Source: Clostridium carboxidivorans P7 (lineage in GTDB: Bacteria > Bacillota > Clostridia > Clostridiales > Clostridiaceae). From it: a DNA stretch of 64,000 nt. Every line of letters starts with the position of its first letter. The first letter of the stretch is position 1. The position numbers and the translations under genes are program-made. The stretch is taken from the NCBI RefSeq assembly GCF_001038625.1, contig NZ_CP011803.1:5084001-5148000 (forward strand). Reading direction: 5' to 3'. The notes below the pieces were generated by a model that did no database searches, had not been told where the DNA came from, and saw only the letters and a program-made list of their open reading frames with translations. Positions 16,239-25,841 of this stretch are shown here, one piece after another.

Positions 16239-17066
16239 ATGAAAAGTTTAAAAAAAGCAGTAGTACTTATGCTATCAGTAATTTTCGTTGCTGCATTGTT
16301 TGCCGGATGTGGAAAGTCAAGCAGCAGTCAGAGCCAAGCTCAGGGGGGAAATTCATTAGAAAAAATAAAAAAAGCAGGGGTATTAAAAGTAGGACTTGAG
16401 GATTCATTTCCTCCAATGGAATTTAGAGACAAGCAAAATGAACTAAAAGGTTTCGATATAGATATGGCAAATGAAATAGGAAAAAAATTAGGGGTAAAAA
16501 CTGAATTTGTATGTACTGATTTTAATGGAATAATTCTTGCACTTAAATCAGGTAAATTTGATACTATAATTTCAGGTTTAAGCATTACAGATGAAAGAAA
16601 AAAAGAAATATCATTTTCAGATCCATATGTAATGAATTCACAAATAATAGTTGTTAAAAATGGAAATACTGCTGTAAAGGGTGCTAATGATTTAAAAGGT
16701 AAAACTGTAGGAGTAGGTCTTGGTACAACTAGTGAAAGTGTTGCAACTAAAATGCAAGGATTAAAAGAAGTTAAAAAGTATGATAAAACTACAGAGGAAC
16801 TTCAAGATTTATTAATAGGTAGAATTGATGCTGTTATAGTAGATGAACCAGTAGGCAGATACTATATATCAGAAGCTGATAAGAAGGGCAAATATGAAGT
16901 TTTATCAGAAAAACTTACTAAAGAACCAATGGGTATAGGATTTAAAAATGAAGATAAAGAATTAAAAGATGCAGTTCAAAAGGCAATTAATGAATTAAAG
17001 AAGGATGGAACTTTTTCTAAGCTTTCAGTAAAATGGTTTGGAACTGACATATATAATGAAAAATAA
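16239..17066 (+). CDS. Amino acid ABC transporter, substrate-binding lipoprotein
   Basis: This 275-residue binding protein of the polar amino acid family (SBP_bac_3) has a lipobox (FAGC near residue 24) and a Ser/Gln-rich linker. The conserved start of the mature domain is LKVGLEDSFPPMEFRD, then LKGFDIDMANEIGKKLG and FSDPYVMNSQIIVV. The ATG follows GGGGAG. It is the first gene of an SBP-permease-ATPase operon. The position before argG-argH and the ARG-box-like promoter hint at arginine, ornithine or citrulline as substrate, but cystine or glutamine types look similar. Confidence 0.92.
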   Translation: MKSLKKAVVLMLSVIFVAALFAGCGKSSSSQSQAQGGNSLEKIKKAGVLKVGLEDSFPPMEFRDKQNELKGFDIDMANEIGKKLGVKTEFVCTDFNGIILALKSGKFDTIISGLSITDERKKEISFSDPYVMNSQIIVVKNGNTAVKGANDLKGKTVGVGLGTTSESVATKMQGLKEVKKYDKTTEELQDLLIGRIDAVIVDEPVGRYYISEADKKGKYEVLSEKLTKEPMGIGFKNEDKELKDAVQKAINELKKDGTFSKLSVKWFGTDIYNEK

Positions 17067-17088
17067 GATTCATTTAATCAGAAATTAC

Positions 17089-17119
17089 AGGACAATGAGA
17101 TTATTAGTCTCATTGTCCT
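17089..17119 (+). terminator. Hairpin between binding-protein and permease genes
   Basis: A perfect 12-bp stem (AGGACAATGAGA 17089-17100 with TCTCATTGTCCT 17108-17119) is not followed by a T-run. Such intercistronic hairpins usually lower downstream expression or protect the upstream mRNA, giving excess binding protein over permease. Confidence 0.6.
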
Positions 17120-17150
17120 AAACTTAAAAAATTGAATTGGAGTGAAAGTA

Positions 17151-17798
17151 TTGGATACAGGAATTATAATAAAAGTATTACCCATCCTTTTAAAGGGAAG
17201 TGTAATGACAATAGAACTTACTGTTATTGCGCTAGTTGTAGGAACAATACTTGGAGTATTTTTAGCACTTTTGAAACTTTCTAAGAATGTAGTGTTTAGA
17301 ATAATATCAAGTTTTTATACATGGATATTTAGAGGAACTCCTCTACTTTTGCAGTTATTTTTCTTCTATTATGGTTTGCCTTTTATGGGAGTGGAATTAA
17401 CACCTTTTTCAGCAGCAGCCATAGGATTAAGCTTAAACTGTGGTGCATATATGGCAGAAATAATAAGAGGTGGAATTCAATCTATAGATAAAGGACAGTT
17501 TGAAGCTGCAAAAGCTCTAGGTTTCACTTATGCAGATACTATGAAAAAGATAATATTGCCACAAACTTTTAAGGTTATAATACCACCTGTAGGAAATGAG
17601 TTTATAGCATTATTAAAGGATACTTCATTAGTATCAACTATCGCTATGGTAGAACTTATGAGATCTGCTCAACAGATATATGCAAGTACTTTCAGACCTA
17701 TAGAGGTATTTTTTACAGCAGGTATTTTATATCTTTTATTAACTACCATATTTACAGGTGTATTTGGAGTATTTGAAAAGAAACTTTCTGTTTATTAA
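17151..17798 (+). CDS. Amino acid ABC transporter, permease
   Basis: This 215-residue inner-membrane permease of the HisMQ family has about five TM helices and the EAA loop (EAAKALGFTYADTMKKIILPQ, near 120-140). FRGTPLLLQLFFFYYGLP is characteristic of the family. I choose the TTG at 17151: it is 8 bases after GGAG, whereas the in-frame GTG at 17142 overlaps that site. It acts as a homodimer with the ATPase that follows 18 bases later. Confidence 0.92.
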   Translation: MDTGIIIKVLPILLKGSVMTIELTVIALVVGTILGVFLALLKLSKNVVFRIISSFYTWIFRGTPLLLQLFFFYYGLPFMGVELTPFSAAAIGLSLNCGAYMAEIIRGGIQSIDKGQFEAAKALGFTYADTMKKIILPQTFKVIIPPVGNEFIALLKDTSLVSTIAMVELMRSAQQIYASTFRPIEVFFTAGILYLLLTTIFTGVFGVFEKKLSVY

Positions 17799-17816
17799 TA
17801 AAAAGGAGAAATTTTT

Positions 17817-18593
17817 ATGGAAAACATAGTTGGAAATAATTGTATAGATTTTAATACTAAAGATTTTATGATAGAAGCTACAAATTTAACTAAAAAATTT
17901 AATGATTTAACCGTATTTGAAAATTTAAATGTTAATGTAAGAAAGGGAGAAGTTCTAGTTGTAATAGGACCTTCAGGATCAGGAAAAAGTACATTTTTAA
18001 GATGTCTTAATCACCTTGAAGAAATAACTGGTGGTAAAGTAGTTATAGAAGGTGAAGAACTAAATCCTAAAGATAAGAAGCTTATAAGAAAAATTACAAC
18101 AAAGATGGGAATGGTTTTTCAAAATTTTAACTTATTCCCACATATGACAGCTATGCAGAATGTAATGGAAGCACCAGTTGTAGTAAAAAAGGAAAATAAA
18201 AATGAAGTTTTAGAAAATGCTAAAAAGCTTTTAGAAAAGGTTGGACTTTCAGATAAAATGGATTACTATCCTTCAAAGCTTTCAGGTGGACAGAAACAAA
18301 GAGTTGCTATAGCAAGAGCACTTGCTATGAAACCAGATATAATGCTTTTTGATGAACCTACATCTGCACTAGATCCTGAACTTGTTGGAGAAGTTTTAAA
18401 TGTAATGAAGGACTTGGCAAAAGAAGGAATGACTATGGTAGTTGTAACTCATGAAATGGGTTTTGCCAAGGAAGTTGCCGACAGGGTTATATTTATGGAT
18501 GGTGGAAAAATTGTAGAACAAGGACCACCAGAGCAGATATTCTCTCATCCTAAGGAAGAAAGAACAAAAGCGTTTTTGGAAAAAGTACTCTAA
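17817..18593 (+). CDS. Amino acid ABC transporter, ATPase
   Basis: This 258-residue ATPase has Walker A GPSGSGKST near residue 52, the Q-loop in MVFQNFNLFPHMT, the signature LSGGQKQRVAIARALA, Walker B IMLFDEPTSALDPE and the switch VVVTHEMGFA. It belongs to the GlnQ/HisP/ArtP group. It has an N-terminal extension of about 18 residues before the usual start (MIEATNLTKKF); the ATG at 17817 has AAGGAG at good spacing, so the extension is probably translated. It is the last gene of the operon. Confidence 0.95.
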   Translation: MENIVGNNCIDFNTKDFMIEATNLTKKFNDLTVFENLNVNVRKGEVLVVIGPSGSGKSTFLRCLNHLEEITGGKVVIEGEELNPKDKKLIRKITTKMGMVFQNFNLFPHMTAMQNVMEAPVVVKKENKNEVLENAKKLLEKVGLSDKMDYYPSKLSGGQKQRVAIARALAMKPDIMLFDEPTSALDPELVGEVLNVMKDLAKEGMTMVVVTHEMGFAKEVADRVIFMDGGKIVEQGPPEQIFSHPKEERTKAFLEKVL

Positions 18594-18605
18594 AAGGTTG
18601 GTATA

Positions 18606-18650
18606 AAATAAGTGTCAACTACAAAAAATGCAGTTGACACTTATTTATAA
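18606..18650 (+). terminator. Terminator of the amino acid ABC operon
   Basis: A 15-bp perfect stem, AAATAAGTGTCAACT (18606-18620) with AGTTGACACTTATTT (18632-18646), has a short A/T tail. It separates the transporter from argG, so the two are distinct transcripts or are coupled by read-through. Confidence 0.8.
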
Positions 18651-18740
18651 AATTAAGTATTTGAAAAATAAAAATATAAAAAAGATTGAGACTGAAGATG
18701 GTATCATAAATTCTCAATTGGAAAGACGGAGGTATTTTTT

Positions 18741-19946
18741 ATGAAAGATAAAGTTGTATTAGCGTATTCTGGTGGATTGGACACATCAATAATAATTCCT
18801 TGGCTTAAGGAAAACTATGATTTAGAGGTTATTGCAGCATGTATAAATGTTGGTCAAGGTGATGATATGAAGGAAGTTGAAGCAAAAGCTTTAAGAACTG
18901 GAGCTTCAAAGGTATATATTGAAGATTTAATAGAAGAATTTATAACTGATTATGTATTTAAAGGCATAAAAGCAGGAGCTTTATATGAAGAAAAGTACAT
19001 GCTTGGAACTTCTTTTGCAAGACCATTAATGGCAAAAAGATTAGTTGAAATAGCACATGCTGAAGGTGCAAAATACATAGCGCATGGATGCACTGGAAAA
19101 GGAAATGATCAAGTACGTTTTGAAGTTGGTATAGCAGCTTTTGATCCTACAATAAAGGTAATTGCACCATGGAGAATATGGGATATAAAATCAAGAGAAG
19201 ATGCTATAGATTATGCTAATGCCAAAGGGGTAGAAGTGCCAGTAACTAAAGAAAAAATATATTCAAGAGACAAGAACTTATGGCATTTAAGTCATGAAGG
19301 TGGGGATTTAGAAGATCCTAAAAATGAGCATAAGCAGGAAATGTATCTTATGACAACTCCACCAGAAAAGGCAAAAGACGAAGTTACTTACGTAGAAATA
19401 TATTTTGAACAAGGAATAGCTAAAAAATTAAATGGAAAAGAAATAGCTCCAGTTTCATTAATAGAGACTTTAAATGAAATAGGTGGAGAAAATGGAATAG
19501 GAGTAATTGATATAATTGAAAACAGATTAGTAGGAATGAAATCAAGAGGAGTCTATGAAACTCCAGGTGGAACAATTCTTTATGCAGCACATAAGGAACT
19601 TGAAAGATTAACTCTTGATAAAGCTACATTCCACTATAAACAATCAGTATCTCAAAAGTATGGTGAATTAGTATATGAAGGATTATGGTTTTCTCCATTA
19701 AAAGAAGCTTTAGATGCGTTTGTAGATACTACACAGAAAAATGTTACAGGATCAGTAAAATTAAAATTATATAAAGGAAATATAATGGTAGCAGGAATAG
19801 ATGCACCTTACGCTCTTTATGATGAAGGTATTTCTTCCTTTGGTGCTAGTGAATTATACAGCCATAAGGATGCAGAAGGATTTATAAATTTATTTGGCCT
19901 ACCAAGCAAAATACAAGCTATGACTAATAAGAAGAAGGAAAAGTAA
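18741..19946 (+). CDS. argG: Argininosuccinate synthase
   Basis: This 401-residue enzyme joins citrulline and aspartate with ATP. The N-terminal PP-loop-type ATP site YSGGLDTSIIIPWL is at 9-22, and the citrulline/aspartate region HGCTGKGNDQVRFE lies near residue 115. Length is standard. The ATG has an upstream GGAGG. argH follows after 2 bases, so translation is probably coupled. Together they convert citrulline to arginine. Confidence 0.97.
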   Translation: MKDKVVLAYSGGLDTSIIIPWLKENYDLEVIAACINVGQGDDMKEVEAKALRTGASKVYIEDLIEEFITDYVFKGIKAGALYEEKYMLGTSFARPLMAKRLVEIAHAEGAKYIAHGCTGKGNDQVRFEVGIAAFDPTIKVIAPWRIWDIKSREDAIDYANAKGVEVPVTKEKIYSRDKNLWHLSHEGGDLEDPKNEHKQEMYLMTTPPEKAKDEVTYVEIYFEQGIAKKLNGKEIAPVSLIETLNEIGGENGIGVIDIIENRLVGMKSRGVYETPGGTILYAAHKELERLTLDKATFHYKQSVSQKYGELVYEGLWFSPLKEALDAFVDTTQKNVTGSVKLKLYKGNIMVAGIDAPYALYDEGISSFGASELYSHKDAEGFINLFGLPSKIQAMTNKKKEK

Positions 19947-19948
19947 TT

Positions 19949-21265
19949 ATGAAACTTTGGGGTGGAAGATTTAAAAAAGCTGAAAACAAGCTTATGGAGG
20001 ATTTTAACAGTTCTTTAGGGTTTGATAAAACACTTTATTATGAAGACATTCAAGGAAGTAAAGCACATGTTAAAATGCTTGCTAAATGTGGAATTTTAAC
20101 ACAGGAAGAATGCGAAAGCATAACAGGAGGATTAAATTCCATACTTTCAGATATAGAAAATGATGTACTTCATATAGAAGGCGATTATGAAGATATTCAC
20201 AGTTTTGTAGAGATGAATTTAATAGAAAGAATAGGTCAGGTAGGAAAGAAGCTTCATACTTCAAGAAGTAGAAATGATCAGGTAGCTGTGGATTTAAGAC
20301 TTTATGCAAAGAAAAAAGCTTTTGAAGTTATAGAAGATATAGATGCACTTAGAGATGTAATAGTAAAAGTTGGGGAAGAAAACAACTTTTTGATGCCAGG
20401 TTATACTCATCTTCAAAGAGCACAAGTAGTAACATTCAAACATCATATTATGGCTTATCATAATATGTTATCTAGAGATAAAAAGAGGGTAGAAAATGCC
20501 ATAGAAATTATGGATGAAAGTCCCCTTGGATGTTGTGCTTTAGCTGGAACTACCTACAATATAGATAGAAGTTTTACAGCTAAAGAATTAGGATTTAAAA
20601 AGCCAGTAGATAATTTTTTAGATGGAGTAAGTGATAGGGATTATGTTATAGAGCTTTTATCTTGCTTTTCTATAATGATGATGCACTTAAGCCGTTTAAG
20701 TGAAGAATTGATCCTCTGGAGTAGCAAAGAATTTGACTTTATTTTGATAGATGATGAGTTTTCAACAGGAAGCAGTATCATGCCTCAAAAGAAAAACCCA
20801 GATGCTGCAGAATTGATAAGAGGCAAAACAGGGAGAGTATACGGATCACTCATGGCACTGCTTACCACTATGAAGGGCATTCCCCTTGCCTATAATAAGG
20901 ATATGCAGGAAGATAAAGAACAGTTTTTTAACTCCTTAGATACAGTATTAAGCTGTTTAAAGATAATGAGAGGTATGCTCTCCTCAATAAAAATTAAAAA
21001 GGAAAATACTTTTAATGCAGTTAAAAAAGGATTTTTAAATGCAACAGAAGCAGCAGATTATCTTGTTAATAAGGGTATGGCATTTAGAGATGCTCATAAG
21101 GTAATAGGTGAAATAGTGCTTTATTGCGAAGAAAAAGATAAGGCAATAGAAGATATTTCCTTAGAAGAATTAAAAAATTTTAGTGATTTATTTGAGCATG
21201 ATGTCTATGAGTTCATAGATTACGAAAACACTTTAAGTAGGGGAATAAAAACAGAATTAAAATAG
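19949..21265 (+). CDS. argH: Argininosuccinate lyase
   Basis: This 438-residue fumarase-superfamily enzyme splits argininosuccinate into arginine and fumarate. The superfamily signature GSSIMPQKKNPD is near residue 275, HTSRSRNDQVAVDLRLY near 103 and TVTF-equivalent HLQRAQVVTFKHH near 153. Length is slightly below the usual 460, as in other clostridial forms. It is translated directly after argG and ends at a bidirectional terminator. Confidence 0.96.
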   Translation: MKLWGGRFKKAENKLMEDFNSSLGFDKTLYYEDIQGSKAHVKMLAKCGILTQEECESITGGLNSILSDIENDVLHIEGDYEDIHSFVEMNLIERIGQVGKKLHTSRSRNDQVAVDLRLYAKKKAFEVIEDIDALRDVIVKVGEENNFLMPGYTHLQRAQVVTFKHHIMAYHNMLSRDKKRVENAIEIMDESPLGCCALAGTTYNIDRSFTAKELGFKKPVDNFLDGVSDRDYVIELLSCFSIMMMHLSRLSEELILWSSKEFDFILIDDEFSTGSSIMPQKKNPDAAELIRGKTGRVYGSLMALLTTMKGIPLAYNKDMQEDKEQFFNSLDTVLSCLKIMRGMLSSIKIKKENTFNAVKKGFLNATEAADYLVNKGMAFRDAHKVIGEIVLYCEEKDKAIEDISLEELKNFSDLFEHDVYEFIDYENTLSRGIKTELK

Positions 21266-21284
21266 TATTTAAAAAGATTAAAGT

Positions 21285-21322
21285 AAAAAAAGTAGATAGA
21301 AAATTTTCTATCTACTTTTTTA
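21285..21322. terminator. Bidirectional terminator between argH and the DUF378 gene
   Basis: The near-perfect palindrome AAAAAGTAGATAGAAAATTTTCTATCTACTTTTT has A- and T-tracts on its two sides and lies between convergent genes, so it can stop both. Confidence 0.9.
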
Positions 21323-21325
21323 AAA

Positions 21326-21559
21326 TTATTTAACTTCTCTTCTGTCATGATCCCTATCTCTATCAGGGTCTCTGTCCCTGCCAAATAATGAGAAGGCATA
21401 TAAGCCGGCTATACCTACAAGAGCATATATAACTCTAGTGAAGGTAGACATAGTGCCAAATAACATAGCTACTAAATCGAATCCGAAAAATCCAATTAAC
21501 CCCCAGTTTATAGCACCTATAATTACCAATATTAGTGCGATAACATCTAATGTTTTCAT
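21326..21559 (-). CDS. DUF378 small membrane protein (YuzA-like)
   Basis: This 77-residue protein has two TM helices (about 6-28 and 40-60) and the family motif VIIGAINWGLIGFFGFDLVA. The tail is made of alternating Arg and Asp (RDRDPDRDRDHDRREVK), a strongly charged cytoplasmic end that is odd for the family. Function is unknown. The ATG follows AAAGGAG. It is monocistronic. Confidence 0.88.
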   Translation of the reverse strand: MKTLDVIALILVIIGAINWGLIGFFGFDLVAMLFGTMSTFTRVIYALVGIAGLYAFSLFGRDRDPDRDRDHDRREVK

Positions 21560-21621
21560 GGTTACATCTCCTTTATAATTTTATATAAAATTATTATTTG
21601 CATATTTTTAAAAATTATAAG

Positions 21622-21656
21622 CAAATAAAAAAAACAGGAAAAAATTTTCCCGTTTT
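21622..21656 (-). terminator. Terminator of the Lrp-family gene
   Basis: TTTTCCCGTTT (21645-21655) pairs with AAACAGGAAAA (21632-21642) with one mismatch. On the minus strand it is followed by eight T residues. Confidence 0.8.
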
Positions 21657-22141
21657 TACTGTTCTTTAGTCATAATATCCAATTCTATATTTCTATCTAC
21701 AGGTTGATATAAAGAAATAAAAGTATTTGTTCTTTGAATTCCATCAACTTTTTGAATTTTATTCATTAGTAAATTTTGAAGGTCTGCTATATTTTTGCAA
21801 ATTACTTTTATAAATATAGTATATTCTCCAGTAGTATAGTGAAGTTCAACAATTTCTTTTATAAGCTTTAATTGTTCTAGAGTTTCCTTAAAAGTATTAG
21901 CTTTATCTAAATATATTCCTATGAAACAGCAGACATCATAGCCAAGTTTTGAGTTATCTATAATCATCTTGGTTCCTTTAATTATGCCCAGATCCTCCAT
22001 TTTTTTCATCCTAACATGGATAGTTCCTCCGCTTACATGACATTGTCTAGCTATTTCAAGAAATGGAGTTCTAGAATCCTTTATGAGAATATGTAGTATC
22101 TGAAGATCTAAGTCGTCTAATCCGTTAACCTTTAAATTCAT
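21656..22141 (-). CDS. Lrp/AsnC-family transcriptional regulator
   Basis: This 161-residue regulator has an N-terminal helix-turn-helix (LDDLDLQILHILIKDSRTPFLEIA, then VSGGTIHVRMKKMEDLGII) and a C-terminal RAM/ACT-like ligand domain (CCFIGIYLDKA, VELHYTTGEYTIFIKVICKN). I choose the ATG at 22141, 7 bases after AAGGA, over the GTG three codons upstream that abuts it. It is monocistronic and divergent from the large regulator at 22692, with 550 bases between. The ligand is probably an amino acid; the targets are unknown, but arginine and histidine genes flank it. Confidence 0.92.
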   Translation of the reverse strand: MNLKVNGLDDLDLQILHILIKDSRTPFLEIARQCHVSGGTIHVRMKKMEDLGIIKGTKMIIDNSKLGYDVCCFIGIYLDKANTFKETLEQLKLIKEIVELHYTTGEYTIFIKVICKNIADLQNLLMNKIQKVDGIQRTNTFISLYQPVDRNIELDIMTKEQ

Positions 22142-22622
22142 ATGTATCACTCCTTATATTAAATACAATGTTTATTAATTGCAAAAACAAATATTTATTA
22201 TATGCAAGATAATCAGTATAAATGATATGTTATTAACATTATACCAAAAAAAATATTAAATTAACAATTTCAAACGTTATCATAAAAAAGAATTTATTAA
22301 TTCATAGATTTAACTTACATTTATTCACAAATAAATTAATAAATAAACAATTTTTAGATGTTTTGTTTATTAATGTTTCAAAAAAACTAATGATATATTA
22401 TTATATTATTAACAGAACAGTGCTGTAATAATTTATTTAAATATCGCATTAATTTGTGCAAAGTAAATGATAGCATATGATTGGTAAATTAACAAGGATA
22501 ATTTTAAATTAAGTAAGAAATGATATTAATAATAAAAAATCACTGGCAACACTACATTGATAACAGTGATTTTTATTTATATATAAATATTTAAAAGTAT
22601 TATTTTAAAGATTTTTTAAAAA
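22142..22622. other. Long divergent intergenic region with a terminator-like hairpin
   Basis: About 480 AT-rich bases contain no ORF with a ribosome-binding site. The only clear structure is AAAAATCACTG (22535-22545) with CAGTGATTTTT (22564-22574), a 10- to 11-bp stem with an 18-nt loop and a T-rich tail on the plus strand, ending about 50 bases before the promoter of the downstream regulator. With no gene upstream on that strand, it could end a short untranslated RNA made from within this region. Confidence 0.4.
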
Positions 22623-22651
22623 TTGACAAAAAATTTTGTGATATTTATAAT
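22623..22651 (+). promoter_or_regulatory. Consensus promoter of the BTAD/AAA regulator gene
   Basis: TTGACA (22623-22628), 17-bp spacer, TATAAT (22646-22651): a perfect sigma-A promoter. Transcription would start near 22658, which rules out an upstream in-frame start at 22623 and supports the ATG at 22692. Confidence 0.85.
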
Positions 22652-22691
22652 TAACTATGAATATACAAAGTGCAATTTAAGAGGTGATGAT

Positions 22692-25600
22692 ATGGATTAT
22701 ATCCATGTAAAACTACTTGGGAATTTTATTGCAACCTTTAATGGAAAAAATATATCATTTCCATATAGTAAAGTCCAAGCTCTATTTTGCTATTTGGTAA
22801 TAAGGAAACAAGCTACAAGGGATGAGTTGTCAGCACTTTTATGGCCAGATATGGAAGAGAGTATTTCAAGAAAAAATTTAAGAAATGCAATATACAAATT
22901 AAAAAAGGTTTTTGGTAAAGAAGAAGTAATAGATTTTTTAAATAAGTCTACAATTCTATTTAATGAAAATACAAAGATAGATACAGATGTAGATGAATTT
23001 ATCAATAACAAAGATGAAGTAGATGTATATGAAGGTGAATTTTTAAAAGGTTTTATGCCTAAAGATGCTGAAAACTTTCAAAGATGGGTATTTGAAATAA
23101 GGGAATATCTTCAAGGAATATATTTAAAAAGACTTAAAGATAAATTGGAATCAGAAGAAATTACTGAAGATTATGATGAAATTGAAAAATATTGCAGATT
23201 AATTATAAAAATTGACGAATTTGATGAGGAAGCTTATAGAAAGCTAATCTGCTGTTATAAAAATCAAAGAAAATTTAATAGTGCCATTGAATTATACAAT
23301 AAACTTTCAGATACGCTAAATAAAGAATTATCTATAGTTCCTGATGCTAAAACAACGGAGGTTTTTAAAGAAGTACTAAATTTAATGGATGTAAGACATA
23401 AAGAAGAAAATAATGAAAATTATTTTTATGGAAGAATTAATGAATTAAGACTTATGGAGAATAATTATAAAAATTTTATTAATAGTAAAGACTCAAAATC
23501 AATATTAATAAAAGGTGAAATGGGTATAGGTAAAACAAGCCTTAAGGAGAGATTTCTTCAGACTATTGAAAAAGATAAGGAAGTCTATATTTTTGAAACA
23601 AATTGCTATCAGTTTGAAAATGAATATGCGCTAAAGCCTTGGAGAAATATAATTTCAAGCTTAGCTTATGTTATAGCTGATAATAAGAATAAAACTTCTG
23701 ATATTTTAGAAAATATAATAAGGGAACTTGTCCCGGAAGTAAATAATGATTCTAGATATTCAGAAAATGTTAAGTTAGAGGATACTATAGAACTGTTAAA
23801 GCACGATGTAGTTGGAAATATATTAACATACATACTGAAAAAAATATGCATTGATAGAAAAATTTTATTAGTATTTGAAGATATACAATGGATGGATTCG
23901 GTTAGTATTTCTTTGCTTACAAGTATTATATCTAAATGTGAAGAAAATAATATAATGTTTTTACTTACATTTAGAAATGAATTTAATCATAATGTAGATA
24001 GGTTTTTAGTTTCTGCAAAAAAGTATGACAGAATTGAGATTATAGAGCTTAATAGATTTACTACTTCTGAAGTAGAAAATTTTATTAAAAAGGCTCTTCC
24101 AAAGTATAGTTTGTCAAAGGAAATTATAAATAAAATATATGCAGAAACTGAAGGAAATGCATTTTTCCTTAAAGAGTACCTTAATATAATAAAGTCAAAA
24201 AATAATATAAATATAATGACCTCTAAGATGCAGGATGTTTTAAAAACTAGATTTATAGATATATCTGATGATGAAAGAAAAATAGTTGAAATAGCATCAT
24301 TATTCCATGATGAAGTATCTATGTTTATATTAAAAGAATTAACACAAAAAGATGAACTTGAAATTATGGATATAATAGAAAAGCTTGAAGGTAGATTTAT
24401 TTTAAAAGAGTCAATAAATGAGGAGAATATATGCTTTAAATTTACTCATCAAAAGTTAAGAGAATTTCAATATATGAATCTATCTGCAGCAAAAAAGAAA
24501 ATACTTCATAATAAAATAGGTAAAATACTAGAAAAAACATTGAAGAATAATATAGGAGATATTAATATTTATTATAAATTGATATATCATTTTGAAAATG
24601 CGTATAATTATATAGAGGCTCTTAAATATAGAATTAAAAATTTAAATGTTTATCTTAACTTTAGCCATGAGCTTTTTCCTATAATTTATTATAGTAATAA
24701 ATCCTATAATGAATTATATTTCAATGATAAAGAAACAACTAAAAGTCTTAAGGAAATTGAAAAATCCTTGGATGATTTAAAAATCAAAGAACAAAATTCT
24801 AGCGAAGTACTAAAATTAGAAGTAAGTGTGCTTCATATAAAAGGAAGATATTTAATAAGAAAAGGGCAGTATGAAGAAGGAATAAAGAATATTCAAGATA
24901 TGATAGATAAGGCTAATGAAATTGGGTGTAATGATTATGCTATAGAAGGCTATAAGCAAATGATTTACTATTGTATTCAAACAAATAAAAGTGATGAAAT
25001 GATAAAGCATATAAATTGTGGGCTTGAACTAGCTGTCAAGTGTAATTATTATGAAGAGGTTGGAATAATATTAAGACTCAAGGCCTTATATAAAAAGATG
25101 GTTGGAAAATATGAAGAAGCTCAAATGTTAATGCAGGAATCTATAAATACCTTAAGCGAAACTAAGCATGCTTTTGATAAATATGCTTTAAACATAGCTG
25201 CTTGCTATAATTATATGGGAGACATAAGAAAGAGAAAAGAAAATTTTTTAGAAGCATTGGATTACTACAATAAGGCTATTGAAATATGTGAACAAAAAAA
25301 TGTACTAACTAGTCTTGCTCTATTTTATACTAATGCAGGAGAAACAGCTTTTTATACAAATGATTATAATTTATCAACAAAGTATTTCAAAAAGGCCTTA
25401 AATATTTACAAGAAGTTTGATCTTATATGGGGAAAATCCATAGCTGAGGCTTTTATGTCAATAATTTTAATGAAAGATGGAAACTTTGAAGAATCTCTAA
25501 AATTTTTAAAAAGTGCAGATATGAATTCGAGGATTCTAAAAAATCCAAAGGAAATAGGTACAGTTTTTAGAGCTAAGGCAGAAGTGCGGTTTTATGTGAA

Positions 25601-25739
25601 AGATAATATGTATTTTGATCATATATTTAAAGATTATTTGAATGATGATTTTCAAGAATACGCTAAACAAGGTATAATGTATTTAAATGAGGCTATGGAT
25701 CAACATCAAGTTGATGATTTAAATAGGTTAATTACTTAG
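22692..25739 (+). CDS. Large BTAD/AAA-ATPase/TPR transcriptional regulator
   Basis: This 1015-residue protein carries, in order, an OmpR-like DNA-binding domain and a BTAD region as in SARP regulators (YIHVKLLGNFIATFNGK, LSALLWPDMEE, RNAIYKLKKVFG; about 1-245), a STAND/AAA ATPase (Walker A IKGEMGIGKTS near 275, Walker B LLVFEDIQWMD near 392), and TPR-like helices from about 650 to the end. Such proteins are ATP-gated activators that respond to small molecules. It is transcribed towards the hut operon, 222 bases away across a terminator, and the hut promoter has a poor -35, so activation of hut by this protein is a reasonable inference. Clostridial genomes carry few proteins of this design. 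Confidence 0.88.
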   Translation: MDYIHVKLLGNFIATFNGKNISFPYSKVQALFCYLVIRKQATRDELSALLWPDMEESISRKNLRNAIYKLKKVFGKEEVIDFLNKSTILFNENTKIDTDVDEFINNKDEVDVYEGEFLKGFMPKDAENFQRWVFEIREYLQGIYLKRLKDKLESEEITEDYDEIEKYCRLIIKIDEFDEEAYRKLICCYKNQRKFNSAIELYNKLSDTLNKELSIVPDAKTTEVFKEVLNLMDVRHKEENNENYFYGRINELRLMENNYKNFINSKDSKSILIKGEMGIGKTSLKERFLQTIEKDKEVYIFETNCYQFENEYALKPWRNIISSLAYVIADNKNKTSDILENIIRELVPEVNNDSRYSENVKLEDTIELLKHDVVGNILTYILKKICIDRKILLVFEDIQWMDSVSISLLTSIISKCEENNIMFLLTFRNEFNHNVDRFLVSAKKYDRIEIIELNRFTTSEVENFIKKALPKYSLSKEIINKIYAETEGNAFFLKEYLNIIKSKNNINIMTSKMQDVLKTRFIDISDDERKIVEIASLFHDEVSMFILKELTQKDELEIMDIIEKLEGRFILKESINEENICFKFTHQKLREFQYMNLSAAKKKILHNKIGKILEKTLKNNIGDINIYYKLIYHFENAYNYIEALKYRIKNLNVYLNFSHELFPIIYYSNKSYNELYFNDKETTKSLKEIEKSLDDLKIKEQNSSEVLKLEVSVLHIKGRYLIRKGQYEEGIKNIQDMIDKANEIGCNDYAIEGYKQMIYYCIQTNKSDEMIKHINCGLELAVKCNYYEEVGIILRLKALYKKMVGKYEEAQMLMQESINTLSETKHAFDKYALNIAACYNYMGDIRKRKENFLEALDYYNKAIEICEQKNVLTSLALFYTNAGETAFYTNDYNLSTKYFKKALNIYKKFDLIWGKSIAEAFMSIILMKDGNFEESLKFLKSADMNSRILKNPKEIGTVFRAKAEVRFYVKDNMYFDHIFKDYLNDDFQEYAKQGIMYLNEAMDQHQVDDLNRLIT

Positions 25740-25748
25740 GATAATATG

Positions 25749-25792
25749 AAGCCTTTCTTAATTTTTAGTAACAAAATTAAGAAAGGTTTTAT
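25749..25792 (+). terminator. Terminator of the large regulator gene
   Basis: CCTTTCTTAATTTT (25752-25765) pairs with AAAATTAAGAAAGG (25773-25786), followed by TTTT. Confidence 0.85.
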
Positions 25793-25841
25793 ATTATCCG
25801 TTTTTATTTAAAAATCTAAAGAATAATAGATAAGAATTTAG

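Noticed and set aside
22623..22691. Upstream 23-codon extension of the large regulator
   Set aside because: The in-frame TTG lies inside the -35 element of a perfect promoter (22623-22651), and the ATG at 22692 has its own GAGGTG. The extension would not be transcribed.
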